Shown: positions 5,642-13,164, counted from the first letter of the stretch. The stretch: DNA of 14,131 nucleotides from Euzebyaceae bacterium (GCA_013698135.1 JACCVM010000266.1:1-14131), one strand, 5' to 3'. Numbers and translations are program-made. The notes: a model not told the origin generated them from the letters alone.

Positions 5642-6118
5642 ATGGATCACGACTACGAGATGGAAGACGACTACGGGCCGCGGGTCCTGTGGGGCCGGGT
5701 CGTGTTGTTCGTGATCGTGGCGTTGCTGTTTGCGTTCCTCGGGCGCTGCACGGCCGGCGGGGGCGTGGCCCAATCGCAGCTCGAGCTCGAGCGGGATCGC
5801 GTTGCGGAGCTGACCTCGCAGAACGCGGTGCTGCAGCAGCGGCTCGACGTCGCCGAGGCACGCCAAGCCAATGAGGGGCGCGGCGGCGGGGGCGGCAACG
5901 AGCAGGACCGCGAGGCCAGCGAGGACGCCGAAGCCACGGAGGAACCGGCCGAGGAAGGCGAGACCTACACGATCCAGCTCGGCGACACCCTGGCGGGCAT
6001 CGCTCAGGAGTTCTACGGCGACGCCAGCCAGTACGAGATCATCGCCGAAGCCAACGACATCGACAGCTCCACGCCGCTGCGAGAGGGCGACGAGCTGACC
6101 ATCCCGCCCGAGCAGTAG
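5642..6118 (+). CDS. Membrane-anchored LysM-domain protein
   Basis: The 158-residue protein starts at ATG 5642. A short acidic N-terminus (MDHDYEMEDDYG) is followed by one membrane helix, VLWGRVVLFVIVALLFAFLG (about residues 15-34). A predicted coiled coil follows (about 44-72, QLELERDRVAELTSQNAVLQ), then a Gly run and a Glu-rich linker (about 78-106). The C-terminal LysM domain (107-158) starts ETYTIQLGDTLAGIAQEFYG, continues YEIIAEANDI and ends REGDELTIP, the standard YxVxxGDTLxxIAxxxYG...IxxANxI...LxxGxxLxIP pattern. LysM binds GlcNAc-containing glycans, so this probably tethers the membrane to peptidoglycan. The topology is N-in, LysM outside. A GTG at 5624 is possible but would overlap the promoter. 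No catalytic domain is attached. Confidence 0.88.
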   Translation: MDHDYEMEDDYGPRVLWGRVVLFVIVALLFAFLGRCTAGGGVAQSQLELERDRVAELTSQNAVLQQRLDVAEARQANEGRGGGGGNEQDREASEDAEATEEPAEEGETYTIQLGDTLAGIAQEFYGDASQYEIIAEANDIDSSTPLREGDELTIPPEQ

Positions 6119-6150
6119 GCGCCAACGCCCGAGCGTTCCGGGCCGGTCGC

Positions 6151-6156
6151 TATCCT
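6151..6156 (+). promoter_or_regulatory. Candidate -10 TATCCT for the two-gene peptidase unit
   Basis: TATCCT is the best TANNNT hexamer in the 114-bp gap before the gene at 6233. It would give a leader of about 70 nt ending in the AGGAGG Shine-Dalgarno. No convincing -35 is seen. Confidence 0.35.
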
Positions 6157-6232
6157 CTCGACTGCCACACCCGCCGACCCTCGCGCGCGCTGCACGCCCG
6201 CGGGACCGGTCCCGTCCGCCGCAGGAGGCCAC

Positions 6233-7744
6233 ATGGACCCCTCGACCGCACCCGACGAACCCCAGCAGGACGACACGGGCGACGCGCCCGGCGCTGACGA
6301 CACCGAGATCACACCGACGCAGGACGCTGCGGTCGAGGCGGAGACCGACGGGGCCCCAGCGCCGACGGACCCCGGCGCCGACGCGGCCGGCGACCACGAC
6401 GAGGACCACGACAACGAGGACGCCGCCGAGCCGAGTGAAGTGGAACCCAACCCCGAGGCCACTCCCAGGCCGAAAGACGAAGCCGAGCCGGCGGCCAGGG
6501 GCGAGCAGAAGGGCGCCAAGTCGAAGCCGAAGCCGGCGCCCAAGAAGCCGCCGGGCCCCGACCCCGCCGCCGTCACCAAGCGGATCGGCACGTCCAACGA
6601 GGCGGCGCTGCGCTACGTCCTGTCCCCTGACCCGTCACTGACCCGGCTGTCGCGCAAGGTCCGCGAGTCGCTGATCACCGACGTGCCCCCCGTGACGGCA
6701 GGTGCCCTGCTGGGACCTGACGCACTCGCCCGCCACTTCGTGGCATCGGCGGCGGCTGGGCGCTACCGCGATCTGTTCTCGCTGTGGGAGCTGTTCCGCG
6801 TCCGCCCCGACGAGGTCAAGCCGGTCCTGGCCGAGCGCCAGCGTGCCTTGGAGCGTGCCCGTGAGATGCTGTCCAAGGCCGCGCGCCTCGGCATGGGCGG
6901 TCGTGCGGAGCGTGTGGCCGAGGACATCGCCAGCGCTCAGGGCCTCATCTGGACCTGGCTGCGCGAGATCGTCACGGCCGACCTCGTCGCCGTGGGACGT
7001 CGACCACAGATCGTCACGGCGCTCCTGGAACGCGAGCCGAACCTGGACATCCCGCTGCCAACCGAGCCGACGGATTCCTGGCTCGCCGAGGCCGCCACTG
7101 TCCGGCAGGCCAAGCCGCTGCCGGCCGAGGTGGATGCGCTGCTGTCCGCCCACGTCGACCGCCTGCCGGCGACCGTGGCGACGCTGTCGCTGACCGCCGA
7201 GCACTACCGCGACCGCCTGCCCGCGCTGCTGGACCGGGTCGACCTCGACAGCCCGGACATCGGGTCGATCATGGCCTGGGCCCGCGACCACGGCATGGGC
7301 GACCGGCTGCGCGAGCGCATCCGCGAGTCCGTCGAGGCCGCTTCCGGTGACCGGGCGCAGGGTCTCGCGCGGTGGCAGTTCTGGCGTGAACGGGGCGTCG
7401 ACCTGCCGCTGCCCGACGCGCTGCGCACCCCGACGATCGAAGGCTTGGATCTGGCTCGGCCCGAGTCGGCGCATCTCATCGCCGGCTTGGTCGCCGACGG
7501 CGTGTCGATCGACCCTCAGGGTCAACTGGACGCGCTGGCCACCCGCAATCGTCAGCTGGCGGAGAAGGCCTACGAGGCGTTCGTGTGCGCCGACCTCGAC
7601 GTCCACCTGCCGCTGGCCCTTGAGGGCAACCCGATCGTGCGCGACGGCACGCGTTGCCCGTCCTGTCAGGCGTGGACGTGGGTGCGACCCGGTCACGAGC
7701 AACGCTGCCCGCGGCGCCGTGAGGAGGAGCTGGCTCGGGCGTGA
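6233..7744 (+). CDS. Unrecognised 503-aa protein: acidic disordered N-terminus, helical body, C-terminal zinc-knuckle-like motif
   Basis: ATG 6233 follows a strong AGGAGG (6223-6228). Residues 1 to about 85 are very acidic and Pro/Ala-rich, with low complexity (GDHDEDHDNEDAAEPSEVE). Residues about 88-112 are basic and Pro/Lys-rich (KSKPKPAPKKPPGP). From about 113 to 465 the sequence looks all-helical, with many Arg/Glu/Leu heptad-like stretches (PVLAERQRALERAREMLSKA). The end has C475-x2-C478, H488 and C492 (CPSCQAWTWVRPGHEQRC), a plausible CCHC zinc site. No signal peptide, membrane helix or enzymatic motif is visible. The charged arms could mediate nucleic-acid or protein contacts (inference only). 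Its TGA (7742-7744) overlaps the GTG of the peptidase gene as GTGA, so the two are coupled. I do not recognise the family. Confidence 0.8.
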   Translation: MDPSTAPDEPQQDDTGDAPGADDTEITPTQDAAVEAETDGAPAPTDPGADAAGDHDEDHDNEDAAEPSEVEPNPEATPRPKDEAEPAARGEQKGAKSKPKPAPKKPPGPDPAAVTKRIGTSNEAALRYVLSPDPSLTRLSRKVRESLITDVPPVTAGALLGPDALARHFVASAAAGRYRDLFSLWELFRVRPDEVKPVLAERQRALERAREMLSKAARLGMGGRAERVAEDIASAQGLIWTWLREIVTADLVAVGRRPQIVTALLEREPNLDIPLPTEPTDSWLAEAATVRQAKPLPAEVDALLSAHVDRLPATVATLSLTAEHYRDRLPALLDRVDLDSPDIGSIMAWARDHGMGDRLRERIRESVEAASGDRAQGLARWQFWRERGVDLPLPDALRTPTIEGLDLARPESAHLIAGLVADGVSIDPQGQLDALATRNRQLAEKAYEAFVCADLDVHLPLALEGNPIVRDGTRCPSCQAWTWVRPGHEQRCPRRREEELARA

Positions 7745-9879
7745 GCGTGTCCTTTCCGCGGCAGTCCGCGCGGACGCAACGGTTCACCCTCGGCGCCCCT
7801 CGCAGCTTCCGCGTGGCCGACGACGGTTCCCGCGTCGTGTACCTGCGCAGCAAAGGCGGCGAGGATCCCCTCGGCTGCCTGTGGAGGCTGGATCTGGCTC
7901 ACCAGCAAGAGCGGTGCATCGCCGACCCGCGGGACTTGGGCGCCGACGACAGCCGGCTGCCGCCCGAGGAACGGGCACGCCGAGAACGCTCGCGCGAGTC
8001 GGCGGGCGGCATCGTGGCCTTCGCCACCGACGATCAGGCCACGGTGGCCGCCTTCACCCTCGGCGGGCAGCTGTTCGTCGCCGACCTCGTCTCCGGGGAC
8101 ACTCACGCCCTTGCGGTCAGCGGTCCCGTCATCGACCCACGACCGTCGCCGGACGGCAGCCGGGTGGCGTTCGTGCGCGATGGTGCCCTGCACGTGGTCG
8201 GCGTCGATGGCAGCGGCGAACGCCAGATCGCGGGCGACGGCCCGGCCCTGAGTCCTACCGCTTCGCTACATGAGGACAGGGTGACCTGGGGTTTGGCCGA
8301 GTTCATCGCCGCCGAGGAGATGGACCGGCTGCGCGGCTTCTGGTGGTCGCCGGACTCCCAGCGGCTGGCGGTCGCCCGAGTCGACACCACCCCAGTCCAG
8401 CGCTGGCACATCGGCGACCCAGCCGAGCCGTCCACGGTACCCGTGACCCTTGCCTACCCCGCCGCCGGAACACCGAACGCCGACGTCAGCCTCTTCGTCG
8501 TCGACCTCGACGGGCAGTCGTTCGAGGTGGCCTGGGACCACGGCGCCCTGCCATACCTGGCCGAGGTGGTCTGGTCGGCGTCCGGTCCTTTGACGCTGGT
8601 CGTGCAGTCGCGGAACCAGCGCCAGCGTGTCGTCCTGGCCGCGAACGCCGAGGGCGCCGATGCGGGCGCTGTGCGCGTGGCGAGCCGGGTCACCGACGAG
8701 CGTTGGGTCGACCTGGTGGCCGGCGTGCCCCGCTGGTTGCCTGACGGCCAACTGGTGGACACCGCCGACGGGCAGGACACCCGCCGCTTGACCGTGGGCG
8801 GACGCCCGGTCACTCCGGTGAAACTGCAGGTCCGCGCGGTCGTGTCGGTGTCGCCATCGGGCCTGATCTTCACCGCGTCACAGGACGATCCCGCCGCGGT
8901 CAGCGTCTGGCGGGTCAGTGTCGACGGCCAGGAGCTCGAGCGGCTGACCGCACCCGACGAGGTCGCGGCGGCGGTCGGCGACCCCGCCACGCTGGTGACC
9001 GTCGCCCGCCGGCTCGACCGGCCCGGCGCGATCACCATGGTGCGGCACCGGTTGGGCACGCTTCCGGTGCGATCGCTGGCCTCGACGCCGGTGATCACCA
9101 CGCGCGCCCAGTTGTTGTGGCTGGGCCAGCGCCAGCTGCGGGCGGTGCTGTGCCTGCCGTCCGACCACCGGCCCGATGCTGGGCCACTCCCTGTTCTGCT
9201 TGACCCCTACGGCGGTCCGCATGGCCAGCGGGCCGTGGCCAGCCACGATGCGCTGCTGGGTTCCCAGTGGTTCGCCGACCAGGGGTTCGCGGTGCTGGTG
9301 GCCGACGGCCGGGGCACGCCGGGACGCGGACCCGCCTGGGAACGTTCGGTGGCCGGCGACCTGGCGACTGCGCCGCTGGACGACCAGGTCGACGCGCTGA
9401 CGGCCTGCGCCCAGGCCCATCCCGGGCTGCTGGATCTGCGGCGCGTCGCCATCCGGGGCTGGTCGTTCGGGGGCTACCTCGCCGCCCTGGGGGTGCTGCG
9501 CCGGCCTGACGTGTTCGCCGCCGCCATTGCTGGCGCGCCGGTCACCGACATGGCGCTGTACGACACCCACTACACCGAGCGCTACCTGGGGCTGCCCGAC
9601 GAGCAGCCGCAGGCCTACGCCGCCAGCTCGCTGCTAGGCGACGCCGCGTCGCTGCGTCGGCCCTTGCTGCTGATCCACGGGCTGGCCGACGACAACGTCG
9701 TGTCGGCCCACACGCTGCGGCTGTCCCGCGCGCTACTGGAAGCGGGCCGCCCGCACACGGTGCTGCCCTTGTCCGGTGTCACGCACATGACCTCGCAGGA
9801 GGCGGTCGCCGAGAACCTCTTGCTCTTGCAGTTGCGGTTCCTGCAGGACGCCCTGGGCTTGGTCAGCACCGGCGATTGA
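7741..9879 (+). CDS. S9B family peptidase, dipeptidyl-peptidase IV / DPP8-9-like
   Basis: The 712-residue protein starts at GTG 7741, overlapping the preceding stop by 4 bp. The N-terminal two-thirds form a WD40-like beta propeller with recurring SPDGSRVAFVRDG and WWSPDSQRLAVARVD blades. AEFIAAEEMDRLRGFWWSP carries the Glu pair E192-E193 that binds the substrate N-terminus in DPP IV-type enzymes; its spacing to WW is like that of DPP8/9. The C-terminal alpha/beta hydrolase has LLDPYGGPHGQ (oxyanion Tyr), the nucleophile S575 in RGWSFGGYLA, D650 in HGLADDNV and H682 in SGVTHMTSQE. All catalytic elements are present. It should remove Xaa-Pro or Xaa-Ala dipeptides from peptide N-termini. No signal peptide is seen, so it is probably cytosolic. 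The frame contains a copy of a dispersed repeat (residues 171-179) just before the Glu-pair segment. Confidence 0.93.
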   Translation: MSVSFPRQSARTQRFTLGAPRSFRVADDGSRVVYLRSKGGEDPLGCLWRLDLAHQQERCIADPRDLGADDSRLPPEERARRERSRESAGGIVAFATDDQATVAAFTLGGQLFVADLVSGDTHALAVSGPVIDPRPSPDGSRVAFVRDGALHVVGVDGSGERQIAGDGPALSPTASLHEDRVTWGLAEFIAAEEMDRLRGFWWSPDSQRLAVARVDTTPVQRWHIGDPAEPSTVPVTLAYPAAGTPNADVSLFVVDLDGQSFEVAWDHGALPYLAEVVWSASGPLTLVVQSRNQRQRVVLAANAEGADAGAVRVASRVTDERWVDLVAGVPRWLPDGQLVDTADGQDTRRLTVGGRPVTPVKLQVRAVVSVSPSGLIFTASQDDPAAVSVWRVSVDGQELERLTAPDEVAAAVGDPATLVTVARRLDRPGAITMVRHRLGTLPVRSLASTPVITTRAQLLWLGQRQLRAVLCLPSDHRPDAGPLPVLLDPYGGPHGQRAVASHDALLGSQWFADQGFAVLVADGRGTPGRGPAWERSVAGDLATAPLDDQVDALTACAQAHPGLLDLRRVAIRGWSFGGYLAALGVLRRPDVFAAAIAGAPVTDMALYDTHYTERYLGLPDEQPQAYAASSLLGDAASLRRPLLLIHGLADDNVVSAHTLRLSRALLEAGRPHTVLPLSGVTHMTSQEAVAENLLLLQLRFLQDALGLVSTGD
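8251..8278 (+). repeat. REP-like dispersed repeat, copy C, inside the peptidase gene
   Basis: This 28-bp element has arms GTCCT and AGGAC and the GCTTCGC loop core; it differs from copy B at two positions. It lies within the coding frame and specifies residues 171-179 (SPTASLHED), directly before VTWGLAEF. The frame stays open across it. Confidence 0.8.
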
Positions 9880-9933
9880 GCCGCAGCCCGACGGCGTCGG
9901 TGAGGGGCCTCCCGACAGTGCTCGGCCACGACG

Positions 9934-10053
9934 GTGGCCGGGTGCCGAAACGGACACCGACGTCCGAACCCGCACCCGCTCACGAGGTAGGCGGCGCCGA
10001 GGAAGTGGCCGGGTGCCACAACGGACACCGACGTCCGAACCCGCACCCGCTCA
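9934..10053. repeat. Duplicated 49-bp repeat between convergent genes, each copy with a hairpin
   Basis: Copies at 9934-9982 and 10005-10053 match at 47 of 49 positions and are offset by 71 bp. Each contains CGGACACCGACGTCCG (9951-9966 and 10022-10037), a 5-bp stem with a 6-nt loop. A 15-bp fragment of the end (ccgcacccgctcagg) recurs at 10059-10073 and supplies the stop codon of the methyltransferase gene. The repeats fill the gap between the stops of the peptidase (+) and methyltransferase (-) genes. They may act as a bidirectional terminator, but no T-tract is present. Confidence 0.85.
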
Positions 10054-10068
10054 GGCCGCCGCACCCGC

Positions 10069-10935
10069 TCAGGGAGCCGGCGGTGGCGCGGTGGCCTCCA
10101 GGAGGATGTAGTCGAGCAGACCGCGGCGGCGCAGCAAGCTCCATTGCGCCAGCATCAGGCGCGCCGCCCAGCGTTGCGAGCGGGGTGCGGGCACCCGCTG
10201 GACCTTGCCCGCCGCCCACCGCAGCATCGGCTCGAAGACGCGACGCCCGATCCGCTCGACGCGGACGTCGACCAGGCCGGCGTCGCACGCCTGCTGGCGA
10301 ATCACTGTCGCGCTGGCGGCGGCGGCCAATCCCAGGCCCCAGAACCGCAGGCTGGTGGCGCCGGCCAGCACTTCGGCCGCTGTGCGGGGCAACCGCTCCG
10401 TGCTGATGTCGGACATCACCAGCCGGCCGCCGGGCCGCAGCACCCGCCCCACCTCGACGAAGAACGCCGGGCGCGACGGGAAGTGAAACGCCGCCTCGAC
10501 ACTGATGACCGCGTCAACCGTGCCGTCACCCAGCGGGATCCGCGTCGCGTCCCCCACGACCGGGTGCGCGCTGGCCTCCGCCAGGCGGAAGCGCCCGGCA
10601 TGCAGCTGCGACTCGGTGATGTTGAGCGCGACCAACGTGTGCGGCAAGGCCACCTCGGCGATGACGGGGTCCTGTGCTCCCAACCCGTTGCCGACGTCGA
10701 GGATGACACCCCCGCGAGGCAGCCGTCCCGCCATGGTCTCGACCAGCCGGCGGGGCGCCACTGCGGCCTCGGCCTCGTCGCCCGGGCCCTCCCACAGCCC
10801 GAGGTTCAGCCAGCCAGGGGCCGGAGCCAGGAAGAAGTCCGCGCCAAGGCTGTCATAGACCGTCGCCGCCGGATTGGTCGAGAAGCGCCACAGACGCCCG
10901 ACGTGTCGCAGCTGTGCACGCGTCCATGTCCTCAC
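10069..10935 (-). CDS. Class I SAM-dependent methyltransferase
   Basis: From GTG 10935 the product is 288 residues. Motif I is VILDVGNGLG (77-86). The acceptor region LVALNITESQLHAGR, then VVGDATRIPLGDGTVDAVIS (motifs II-III) and VEVGRVLRPGGRLVMSDIS (post-III) follow. The segment SVEAAFHFPSRPAFF and the N-terminal NPAATVYDSLG...WLNLGLWEG resemble small-molecule methyltransferases of the sterol, tocopherol or rifamycin type, so a lipid, quinone or secondary-metabolite acceptor is likely but cannot be specified. The GTG chosen lies inside repeat D, and no Shine-Dalgarno is visible. The frame stays open to 11232, but the extra 99 residues show no similarity to methyltransferases. The start is therefore the weakest part of this call. 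The 3' end overlaps a repeat fragment at 10059-10073. Confidence 0.85.
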   Translation of the reverse strand: MRTWTRAQLRHVGRLWRFSTNPAATVYDSLGADFFLAPAPGWLNLGLWEGPGDEAEAAVAPRRLVETMAGRLPRGGVILDVGNGLGAQDPVIAEVALPHTLVALNITESQLHAGRFRLAEASAHPVVGDATRIPLGDGTVDAVISVEAAFHFPSRPAFFVEVGRVLRPGGRLVMSDISTERLPRTAAEVLAGATSLRFWGLGLAAAASATVIRQQACDAGLVDVRVERIGRRVFEPMLRWAAGKVQRVPAPRSQRWAARLMLAQWSLLRRRGLLDYILLEATAPPPAP

Positions 10936-10959
10936 GTAGCGAAGCGATAAGACACAAGA
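10927..10959 (-). repeat. REP-like dispersed repeat, copy D
   Basis: Read on the minus strand it has TCTTGTGTCTTATCGCTTC then GCTACGTGAGGACA. The arms are GTCTT and GAGGAC with one G-T wobble. It shares the TCTTGTGTC extension with copy A and the 3' arm with copies B and C. It contains the putative GTG start of the methyltransferase gene (10935-10933). Confidence 0.8.
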
Positions 10960-11305
10960 CGACGGGCCATGGGCTATGACAGTAGCGCGCTCCACGATGG
11001 GCTCGAAGGCCGGAGCCGAGCTGAACCCGCAATCGCTTCGCTTCTCCTGGTCAGAACCGGCCCGTCGGCTTCGGACGGCCAAGCGGGCAAAGTCCTCGGG
11101 AGTCCAAAGCCGCACTGACGCGTCGCCGCTGATCAGCAAGGGTGAGGAGGTGTGGCTGCCATCACCACGCTCGTCGGCGGTTGCCGCGTGACCGACGACG
11201 AAGGCGGCGTCGAAGGGGAAGGGCAAGGCCATCGTCGGCGTGTACTACCTGGAGGGCTGGCGCGCTCCCTGCAGCGAGAGGGACCGCGCGTAAGCGAACG
11301 CGCTG
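10936..11305. other. 370-bp region without a supportable gene
   Basis: The methyltransferase frame stays open through 11232 (ATG at 11232-11230) and contains VRLWTPEDFARLAVRSRRAG, which faintly resembles the start of an Xre/HipB-type DNA-binding domain but breaks off after about 20 residues. A plus-strand frame at 10976-11191 and the short lysine-rich end KAASKGKGKAIVGVYYLEGW (near 11209-11265) have no clear start or family. An 11-bp perfect inverted repeat, agcgaagcgat (10938-10948) and atcgcttcgct (11032-11042), links repeat D to a partial copy of its core. The stretch may be the remnant of a decayed gene or a regulatory leader; I cannot decide. Confidence 0.4.
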
Positions 11306-13132
11306 CTACGAATTGACCAGTGCCGCGAAGTCCGCCCCCTCCAGGGGACGGAACAGGTGGTAGCCCTGGACCAGGTCGCAGCCGAGCTCACGGGTCCGCG
11401 CCAGCTGTGTCGGGGTCTCCACACCCTCGGCCACCACCGTCATGCCGAGGCTGTGAGCCAGGTTCACCACCGCCGTGACGATGGCGGTGTCCTGCTGATC
11501 GGATCCCAGGCCCGCGACGAAGGTCCGGTCGACTTTGACCGTGTCGGCGGGAACGCGCTTGAGGTAGGTCAGCGAGCAGTAGCCGGTGCCGAAGTCGTCG
11601 ATGGCCAGCCCGATGCCAAGTTCCTTCAGCTCATCGAGCGTGCGGAGCACCTCTGGGCCCTCGTCGACGAGGACGTGCTCGGTGACCTCCAGACAGACCT
11701 GAGCAGCGTCCGTTCCGGTGTCGTGCAGAGTCGCCGCCACCGAAACGACGAAGTCGGGCCGCGCCAGCTGCAGTGCCGACATGTTCACCGACAAGCGGAG
11801 CGCCTCGGCCCCGGTGTGGTGTCGCCAGCGTTGCAGCGCCTCACAAGCCTGCGTCAGCACCCAGGCACCGATCGGCACGATCAGCCCGGTCTCCTCGGCC
11901 AATGGCAGGAAGTCGGCGGGAAGCAGCAGCCCACGGCGCGGATGCTGCCAGCGCAGGAGCGCCTCCATCCCTTGCAGTTTGCCGTCGGTGGCCGAAACAA
12001 TCGGCTGGTAGACCAGCCGCAGCTCGTCGCGCTCGATGGCTCGACGCAGATCGTTCTCGCGACCCAGCCGCTGCTGGGCTTGCGACCGCACCTGCTCGTC
12101 GATGACCTCGTACCGCGCGCCGCCTTGCTCCTTGGCCCGGTACATGGCGGTGTCGGCGTCCTGTAGCAGGATCTCGGGTGTCTCATGCCCTTCACGCGCG
12201 TACGCCATCCCGATGCTGGCGGTGATGACGACCTCCTCATCGTCGAGCTGGAAGGGTGATGTCAGCTCGTTGGAGATGCGTCCCGCCAGCGAGAGCGCCT
12301 GCCCGGCTTCGGCCAGGTCATCGCACAGCACGACGAACTCGTCACCGCCCAGCCGGGCCAGGGTGTCGCCGGGGCGCAGGGCCTGTTGCAGACGCTCGGT
12401 GACGGCCACCAGCAGCCGGTCGCCGGCGCGGTGGCCAAGGCTGTTGTTGATCACCTTGAAGCGGTCGAGATCGATGCACAGCACGGCGGGCACGGCGGGT
12501 TCCCGACGCGCTCGCGACAACGCGTGGGCGATCCGGTCGTACAGCAGCGTGCGGTTGGGCAATGCCGTGAGCGGGTCGTGCAGCGCCCGGTAACGCTGCT
12601 CTTCCTCGGCTTCCTGGGAGGCGACCCGTCCACGAGCATTGACGATGTAGGCCGCCGCGACGTCGGCGAGAATCTGCCCGGCGGCGACCTCGTCCGCGGA
12701 CAGCGCTCCAGGCTTGTCCCGGTACAGGTCCACGGCGCCGATCTGCCTGCCGTCGATGCGCATGGGAAAGCCGAAGACGGCGGCCACTCCGGACTCGACC
12801 GCTCGCGGTCCGAAACGCGGAAACCGCTTGTCCGCGCCCATATCGGAGATCAGCACCCGCTGGCCTGTGCGATAGGCCTCCAGACACGGCCCCTCTCCCA
12901 GCTCGACCTGCAGCCCCTCGATCTGCAGCAGGACCTTGTCGGAGGCGGAAGCGAAGTGCAGGTCGCTGTCGCTGCCCATGAGCATGACCCCGGCACCGGT
13001 GACCGGCAGCACCTCCAGGATCCGCGAAGTCAGGCGGTCGAGGATTGCCTGGATGGGGAAGTCAGTGACCAGTGTCCGCGCAAAGTCGACCAGCAGTTCC
13101 GACAACCGCTGTTCATGGACCAACTGCTTCAC
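11306..13132 (-). CDS. Cytosolic GAF-GGDEF-EAL cyclic-di-GMP turnover protein
   Basis: From GTG 13132 the protein has 608 residues. A GAF domain (about 8-165) has GEGPCLEAYRTGQRVL and VAAVFGFPMRIDGRQIGAVD, like GAF domains of actinobacterial sensor proteins. The GGDEF domain (about 180-345) has an intact GGDEF at 262-266, DLDRFKVINN, and an RxxD inhibitory-site motif RPGD at 253-256, exactly 5 residues before GGDEF. The EAL domain (about 355-605) keeps E390-A-L, N450, E482, D512-D513 (IDDFGTG), K533, E569 and Q589 (QGYHLF). Both catalytic domains therefore look active: a dual synthase/phosphodiesterase governed by a GAF signal. No membrane helix is seen. The open frame runs on to 13801, but that extension lies antisense to the gene at 13259. 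GTG 13132 has GGAGA only 2 nt upstream; TTG 13123 is an alternative with better spacing. Confidence 0.93.
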   Translation of the reverse strand: MKQLVHEQRLSELLVDFARTLVTDFPIQAILDRLTSRILEVLPVTGAGVMLMGSDSDLHFASASDKVLLQIEGLQVELGEGPCLEAYRTGQRVLISDMGADKRFPRFGPRAVESGVAAVFGFPMRIDGRQIGAVDLYRDKPGALSADEVAAGQILADVAAAYIVNARGRVASQEAEEEQRYRALHDPLTALPNRTLLYDRIAHALSRARREPAVPAVLCIDLDRFKVINNSLGHRAGDRLLVAVTERLQQALRPGDTLARLGGDEFVVLCDDLAEAGQALSLAGRISNELTSPFQLDDEEVVITASIGMAYAREGHETPEILLQDADTAMYRAKEQGGARYEVIDEQVRSQAQQRLGRENDLRRAIERDELRLVYQPIVSATDGKLQGMEALLRWQHPRRGLLLPADFLPLAEETGLIVPIGAWVLTQACEALQRWRHHTGAEALRLSVNMSALQLARPDFVVSVAATLHDTGTDAAQVCLEVTEHVLVDEGPEVLRTLDELKELGIGLAIDDFGTGYCSLTYLKRVPADTVKVDRTFVAGLGSDQQDTAIVTAVVNLAHSLGMTVVAEGVETPTQLARTRELGCDLVQGYHLFRPLEGADFAALVNS

Positions 13133-13164
13133 TCTCCAACATGACGGACAGAAGCTGGAACCTA

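Noticed and set aside
5000..6409. 469-codon minus-strand open frame across the cysteine-rich and LysM genes
   Set aside because: Arg/Gly-rich low-complexity product. It covers both coding strands of two well-supported genes and their shared promoter.
6635..7702. 355-codon minus-strand frame opposite the 503-aa gene
   Set aside because: The plus-strand gene has a strong Shine-Dalgarno, coherent composition and a 4-bp overlap with the peptidase; the minus frame has none of these.
10144..10950. 268-codon plus-strand frame opposite the methyltransferase
   Set aside because: The minus strand carries clear SAM-binding motifs; the plus product is His/Arg/Gln-rich without motifs.
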